Shown here one piece after another: positions 58,618-64,000 of a stretch of 64,000 nucleotides of DNA. This stretch comes from Poteriospumella lacustris (Eukaryota > Sar > Chrysophyceae > Chromulinales > Dinobryaceae). The stretch covers positions 38,123 through 102,122 of the forward strand of contig SMOI01000109.1 in the NCBI GenBank assembly GCA_008000375.1, given 5' to 3'. The notes under the pieces are model-generated. The model did no database searches and was not told where the DNA came from. It was given only the letters and a program-made list of their open reading frames with translations. Both the position numbers and the translations under genes were made by a program. Positions within the stretch are counted from its first letter, which is position 1. Each line of letters opens with the position of its first letter.

Positions 58618-60070
58618 TCAGCTTTCATCATACCTGGCCCGATCCGATTTTGCAGCATCAGCGCGCGCCTTGTTCCAGAATGATGAAGGAAGCACTTTCG
58701 ATCTGTCACAACGATGTTGATACTTGTTGGCAATCGAAACAACTTCATCCAGCAGCCCCATCTCTAACGTAATGGGGTTGAGACCCAAACTACAGAATTT
58801 ACGGTTCGATACCTGTCGAGGAATTTCGTCAACACAATTCATGAAATTTCATCAACACATTTGCAAAAGAAAAACTTACATCGAGCTCATTTTCTGCGTC
58901 TTCTTTGCGAGGATTCTCCAAGAATCGCACTTCACAGCCCGTCTTCTCAGAAACAAGCTTCGCCAAGTCTCCCACACGAAGAGTTTCAGCAACTTGATTG
59001 AAAATTTCGACCTTCTCCCCAGATTTTGGTGGGTTATTAATGGCCAACTCAATACATCTGGCAGTATCAGTTATGTGAATAAACGCTCTGGTCTGACCAC
59101 CGGTTCCATAAACGGTCAAAGGGATATTCAATGCTGCTTGCATCAGAAAGCGATTCAACACGGTTCCGTAGTCTCCATCATAATCAAATCTGTTGATCAA
59201 TCTCTCATCACGGATTGTTTGCGGAGTGTTTGTCCCCCAAACAATTCCTTGATGCAAATCTGTCACCCTGAGTCCATCGTTCTTGTTGTAATATTGGAAG
59301 GTCAGTGCATCCATGCACTTTGTAAGGTGATAAACCGAGCCGGGGTAAGCGGGATGAAGAATTTTACTTGTTTTTCCCGAAGGGAGAGTAACATCCAAGT
59401 ATCCTTCGGGAATTTCCCCTCCTGATGTTCCATATCCATACACGCCCATAGTTCCCAAGTGCACAACATGAATATCCAGACCGGATTCTACGATGGCACA
59501 GAGAAGATTGTGTGTACCCGATAGGTTGTTGTCCACGGTGTAGCGCTTTCGTCTTGCATCCTTCATACTGTACGGAGCTGCTCGCTGCTCAGCAAAATGA
59601 ACAACAGTGTCGGGTTTCTCTTCTTTCAGCAACTGAAGCAGTTCCGCAAAATCCGTGCTGAGGTCCAGAAACTTAAAGCGCATCTGATTACCAGATACTT
59701 TATTCCAAGTCTTCACTCTGTCCTCAATAGCCGATAGAGGTGTTAACGAATCGCAACCAAGCTCGACATCGATTTTGCGGCGAGATAAGTTGTCTGCGAC
59801 GATGACATCATGGCCTTTCTCGCTGAGATAGAGAGAAGTTGGCCAGCCACAAAATCCGTCGCCACCCAGAACAAGAACTTTCTTTGGACGAGTTCCATCA
59901 TCAGCTTTCATTGAAAGTTGCACCCTGAACCTGTTGGGCGCTTGAAAGCTGCTCAGACGCAACGCCGTAGTGCTCCAAGTCAATAGCAGTGCCAACAATT
60001 GCACAAGCAACAACGAAAACTTCCGAAAAGACATTGGAGATGACGAATTCAAGAAAATGCTACCGAACAC
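58618..60070 (-). CDS. UDP-sulfoquinovose synthase (SQD1), plastid-targeted
   Basis: CDS: complement(join(58618..58812, 58880..60070)), 461 residues; the 67-nt intron (GTAAGT...GACAG) keeps frame. It converts UDP-glucose and sulfite to UDP-sulfoquinovose, the head-group donor for sulfolipid of thylakoid membranes. The N-terminus is bipartite: a hydrophobic signal core (LLLVQLLALLLTW) followed by TTALRLSSFQAPNRF, an ASAFAP-like site with Phe, then a basic transit stretch. The catalytic part is an NAD-binding SDR-type epimerase fold: GGDGFCGWPTSLYL (nucleotide loop), HFAEQRAAPYSM, HLGTMGVYGYG (catalytic Thr region), YHLTK (Tyr/Lys pair), HQGIVWGTNT and GGQTRAFIHITDT. It is good evidence for a photosynthetic or plastid-bearing lineage. 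Confidence 0.96.
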
Positions 60071-60457
60071 AGTCTCAATACATATCCTTTCCTCCCTGTA
60101 TTCGTTGCGATGCTGGAAGATTATGAGTCACATCAATGAGTTAGAACTAATGATATTCCTGCGGCCATGAAAAAATTGGCCTCCTCTTTCCGCTGCTTTC
60201 TTTTTTATTGGCTGCCGAAGCCGGTGAAACCTGGGGAATCCGGAAACACGGAAAATCGTTCTTATCCGTTGCTCCGTTTCATCTTCCTTTCCAACCACCA
60301 TGCGCGAGCGATCGTCGAATAAAAAGCCAAACAACTCTGGCACTCTGGCAGATTGCATTATTACTTCTTACGATCAAGTTCAAAACGTGCTATTTTTCAA
60401 CCTGTGAGATTTGTCGAGACCAGGGATCATATATATACATCTTATCAGTAAGTTACA
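60071..60457. promoter_or_regulatory. Divergent promoter region (SQD1 / NEK-IFT57)
   Basis: About 390 bp between divergent starts. A TATATATACA-like stretch at about 60429-60438 lies some 20 bp before the NEK-IFT57 start codon and could be leader sequence or a TATA-like element. Nothing else is recognised. Confidence 0.35.
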
Positions 60458-63400
60458 ATGGAGAACGACGGAAATGGCGGAGGAGAATCTGCTGCCCCGC
60501 AGTACATCGGCAATTATGAAGTTTTGCGATCCATCGGGAAGGGCAAATTTGCTGTCGTCTATCGCGCAAGAAAAGTTGGCGACGATCAAGTTGTGGCATT
60601 GAAGCGAATATCAGTCGATATGATGAACGAAAAAGCCCGAGAAAAGTGTCTGAAAGAGGTCCGATTGCTGCAGAACTTGGACCACCCCAACATCATTCGC
60701 TACATGGACTCTTTCATCACTGAGAATGATTTGATTATTGTATATGAGTGGGCCGCTGCAGGAGATTTAAAGCGGCAGTTGCGAAAAGCGCAAGAAAAGG
60801 GTACCGGTTTCGAAGAGCGAGTGATTTGGAAATATTTCTCTCAAATCTGTCTAGCCATTCAGCATATGCACGAAAAGAGAATCATGCACAGAGATTTGAA
60901 GCCTGCTAATATCTTCTTGACATTAGACGGGACAATCAAAGTCGGTGACTTGGGGCTGAGTCGCGAATTGAGTGCGGACACTATTCAAGCACATTCAAAA
61001 GTGGGTACTCCTTTGTATATGTCACCAGAAGTTTTGAAAGGCGATGGCTACGACTTTAAATCTGATGTGTGGAGTCTTGGATGCCTGCTTTACGAATTAG
61101 CCATGCTCAAGTCTCCTTTCAAGGGGGAAGGATTAAATCTGTATTCGCTGTTCCAGAAGATTTCTAACGGAGAATATCTGCCCCTACCCGACAATTATTC
61201 GGAAGAATTGCGACAACTGGCATATTCTATGATTAATATTCGGCCTGAAGATAGACCCGAAGTTAATCAAGTGGTTGAAGTCGCAAAGCGCATGAGACAA
61301 CAAACAGCAAATATGCGTGGGACCTTACAGCGAGAAAACTCGATCAATAGTTCGTCAACCCCGACCACAACCAATGACACTGTGGAATCCAATGTGGTCA
61401 AACAACCCAATACAAACTTATCTTCCAATGCTCCAAATCCTCTATCACGAACACCATCCAAAACTGCTTTGGAGGCCAAAGAAGAAGCGCTGAACAATCG
61501 CGAGAGCCGTTCCCGCGAGGCCAACCCGTATGGGCGGCGACCAGATAGCGAAGAAGCAAATAATCGCGAGAGCCGTTCCCGTGAGGCAAATCGATTCAGC
61601 CGGCAACCAGACACAGAAGAAACAAACAATCGCGAGAGTAAGTCTCGTGAGACTCGATCGCGCGAGAGTAAGTCTCGTGAAGCGAATCAGTACAGTCGAC
61701 CAGACCCTGGAGACAATGAAGCGAAGCCATCCAACAGCATCCCAGTCGCTACCTACCCTGAGCCATCGTACCGGGTACCACCAAAGGCACAAGCCGAAGC
61801 CAAAGAAGATGCTCCGTATCCGCGGGACACTCGTCCTCGCGAGACGAGTACAATACGAAAACGACAAAATGGCGAGGAAAGGCGACTGAGCACTGACGAA
61901 GACACCGCACGGCGAAAGTTGGAAGCGAATAAAACGCAACAAGAGTTTGCCAACAAACAGACCACCAACCCAGACGAAATCGGCCAAGCGAATCAAGCTA
62001 TCGCTTTGATGGAGATAGTGTATTCCAAGTTGATTGTACTACGGTACCCCATGGATGATCCAGACATCAAATTGAACACTCGAGAGTACGGTGGGAAAGG
62101 AAAGCTGCTTCCGATTCATTTCACATGCGACCCCAAAGCATTTGGGACGATGGCGGGACAAGATCGTGGTTATGTGTTCAATTCGTTGTCGCGGTTGATC
62201 CATGCCGTCACGTTTCTATGCGAAAAGATCAATCCACAGTCATTGATGGCCGTGCAGGCCATCGACCGGGAATTTGGAGCGCCTATGACTTCAGCCAAGC
62301 AATTGCTTTTAGCAGCACAGGTATGTGTTGACACCGTATCCATCGGCGATGGCTCACAATGACGTATGGGAGCTTCTGCGTGCAATGTACTTACAGAGAG
62401 CAGGCGAAATGGACGAACAATTAGCGGCAGCGACCCCGACATCAATTTCACAAGGATATGGATACAACGCATGTTTACTCTTGAACCATTTCGCCGATTG
62501 CGCGTTGAAGGCCATCAAATTCGAAGTGAAATTGCCGAGCCATGCCTCCGCCTTGGAAGCATTGGATGTACCTATGGTAAGTGCTTCTGGGTCGCTGTTC
62601 TGGGCTTTCGTCCGTGTTGATTCACATCGATGTGTTTACACTAGGAGGACGACGACGATGAAATCGAAGACTTGGAAGTGGCTGAAGGGGAAGACGAAGA
62701 TGGGCACGTGGACAGTGAAGTCAATGAACTTGCCATCAGTGCAAGTGGCACATTAGGGAGTTCCAGAGGTCGATTTTACTTCGCAGAGATGACGACCATC
62801 GATCCAGAACTCTGGCGACAAGAGACGGAGCGTGTTACCCCATTGTTACGCAAATATGAAGGGACCATGAACAACGTCGGAGGACTGAGTGCAACCTGGC
62901 GTACACACTTGGACTTGTTGGTGAATCATGTGCGGGAAGTCATACAGGGAGAGACAACCAACAAGACGAAGAAAGAAGTCGCACCCCGGTTGACGTCATC
63001 CGCTATTGCTGAATCGATCAGTTCGCTACGGTCCAATTTACAAGAATCACTCTCCAAGATCCAGCATTCTGAGAAGCTTCTTACCGGCCGAGCCACATTT
63101 ACGGGTTTTGCCCTGGAGTATGAAGGCTACCAAAAGGTTCGTAGGGATACTGTGCTCGAGTCAGCGTTTTGATGCACTAACATCGCCTTGAATGCTGTAT
63201 ATTTTAGAGCCTGGTGCAGTTACAAGAGAGATGCACGGAACTCAACGCTCAAGTGTCGGCGCATAATGCGTCCTTAGCAGAAATTGAAGAAAATTTAGAC
63301 GAAGCGTCCAGATTGTTGGAAGAAAAGACCTCGGGAGAGAATGGCCTAGGCACGAACTCACCGATTGTTCGCATCAAGGAAGCCATTCGAACCTTGCAAG

Positions 63401-63549
63401 AGGAACTCAATCAAATGCACATTACGATAAGCATTCTGAACAACGACCTTCTTCAGCGACGCAAGGAAGTCGTGTACAACAAAAAGTCATCGAAGAAGAA
63501 ATCGAAGAAGATTGAAGAATCGACGACCTTCGATGATGATGACGTGTAA
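60458..63549 (+). CDS. NEK-family protein kinase fused to intraflagellar transport protein IFT57
   Basis: CDS: join(60458..62320, 62397..62576, 62645..63136, 63208..63549), 958 residues; introns of 76, 68 and 71 nt, all in phase 0. Residues about 20-285 are a NEK6/7-like kinase: IGKGKFAVVY, VALKRI, HRDLKPANIF, GDLGLSR (DLG as in NEKs) and VGTPLYMSPE. A linker holds about four copies of a basic N-x-RESxSRE repeat (about 345-415). From about residue 503 the protein is IFT57: a calponin-like N-domain (LMEIVYSKLIVLRYP, YVFNSLSRLIHAVTF, SQGYGYNACLLLNHFADCALK), an acidic linker, and the C-terminal coiled coils (VRIKEAIRTLQEELNQM), ending Lys- and Asp-rich. Kinase, linker and the start of IFT57 share one uninterrupted exon, so the fusion does not depend on splice prediction. 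IFT57 is an IFT-B subunit. Confidence 0.94.
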
Positions 63550-64000
63550 CATGGCCATGGCTTACGGTATGCTGTGCGTGTATTTGGACTGTCCATCATC
63601 CATCAAACCAACGAATGGGTGGAAACATTTCCTCTTCCTCTTTTTTCATCCTGTAAAGAATTGTACATGATTACATCGCAGTTTTAAACAGCGCAGTTCC
63701 AAACTCTCTTACTTCTATGTTCTCATGCAGTACAGTACAGTACATATGCTGTGCTCTCCTGTCTATCCACTTTGTCGTGTCACCGGACAGACTGGCTCTT
63801 GATACATTACCAGCGACAAATCGTGAGAGGGCAGCGTTGGTCTCTTGGAGTGTGTGTCAATTGCCGCCTGTCCACCACACGACGAAGGTCGCAGAGTGAA
63901 CTCGCTTGTATCCCTGAGCTCCCGATGGTCTTGATTCGATTTGGATGTGTTCTTGGTGGTCTTCCACGCGGCTTGTCTTCCTCACTTTATTCTCTGTCGT
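63550..64000. other. 3' flank, no supported gene
   Basis: About 450 bp after the NEK-IFT57 stop. T-rich, with a short CAGTA repeat near 63727-63743. No coding or RNA feature is recognised. Confidence 0.4.

Noticed and set aside
62325-62756. Separate ORF overlapping the second IFT57 exon
   Set aside because: Its middle part is exon 2 of NEK-IFT57; the rest is intron read in frame.

Overview
The window is nuclear DNA of a eukaryote, most likely a photosynthetic, flagellated heterokont (stramenopile) alga. Four things support this. (1) Most genes carry short GT-AG spliceosomal introns of about 57-117 nt, and every intron chain I propose restores the reading frame. (2) A plastid sulfolipid enzyme (SQD1) begins with a signal peptide followed by a phenylalanine-centred ASAFAP-like site, the bipartite targeting of red-lineage secondary plastids. 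(3) IFT57 implies a flagellum. (4) A giant secreted/membrane protein is built from PSxQPT repeats, a style common in stramenopiles. I cannot name the species.

Layout. 0.9-7.9 kb: giant PSxQPT multi-pass protein (-). 8.4-11.3 kb: P-loop NTPase plus nuclease-like protein of the Crinkler/RHS type (+). 12.0-12.6 kb: eEF1B beta (-). 13.0-15.8 kb: AGC kinase with a PYM-like tail (+). 16.7-20.5 kb: C2 plus class 3 lipase (-). 20.9-22.3 kb: inverted duplication holding two identical bS21-type ribosomal protein genes, tail to tail. 22.7-25.3 kb: acidic unknown protein (+). 26.2-28.5 kb: half-size ABCB transporter (-). 29.0-30.5 kb: divergent GH28 (+). 31.7-35.0 kb: HMG-CoA synthase fused to a beta-ketoacyl synthase (-). 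35.9-38.3 kb: SPX-EXS phosphate exporter (-). 38.5 kb: tRNA-Lys(CUU). 38.8-39.9 kb: 7TM receptor (+). 40.1-41.1 kb: mitochondrial carrier (-). 41.5-42.8 kb: stand-alone HMG-CoA synthase (+). 43.3-44.4 kb: biotin protein ligase (+). 44.5-45.2 kb: unknown gene with an in-frame TAG (-). 45.7-46.9 kb: AP2-like protein (+). 47.2-50.0 kb: NVL/Rix7 AAA ATPase (-). 50.6-52.6 kb: PKA-like kinase (-). 53.1 kb: mL53-like (+). 53.6-56.9 kb: SH3 plus EMAP-like WD40 protein (-). 57.3-58.4 kb: LEA-like secreted protein (+). 58.6-60.1 kb: SQD1 (-). 60.5-63.5 kb: NEK kinase fused to IFT57 (+).

The main novelty is the number of multi-domain fusions in one contig: NEK-IFT57, HMGS-KS, AGC kinase-PYM-like and SH3-EML. 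Each lies in continuous reading frame, or across introns that keep phase. A second theme is inverted duplication with sequence homogenisation. The bS21 pair is identical through its intron. The two HMGS copies are identical in two tracts that flank a diverged segment. Most genes are unrelated housekeeping functions, as expected in a eukaryote. The one possible metabolic link is the two HMGS genes with the ketosynthase fusion, plus a biotin ligase next door whose usual client (acetyl-CoA carboxylase) makes malonyl-CoA.
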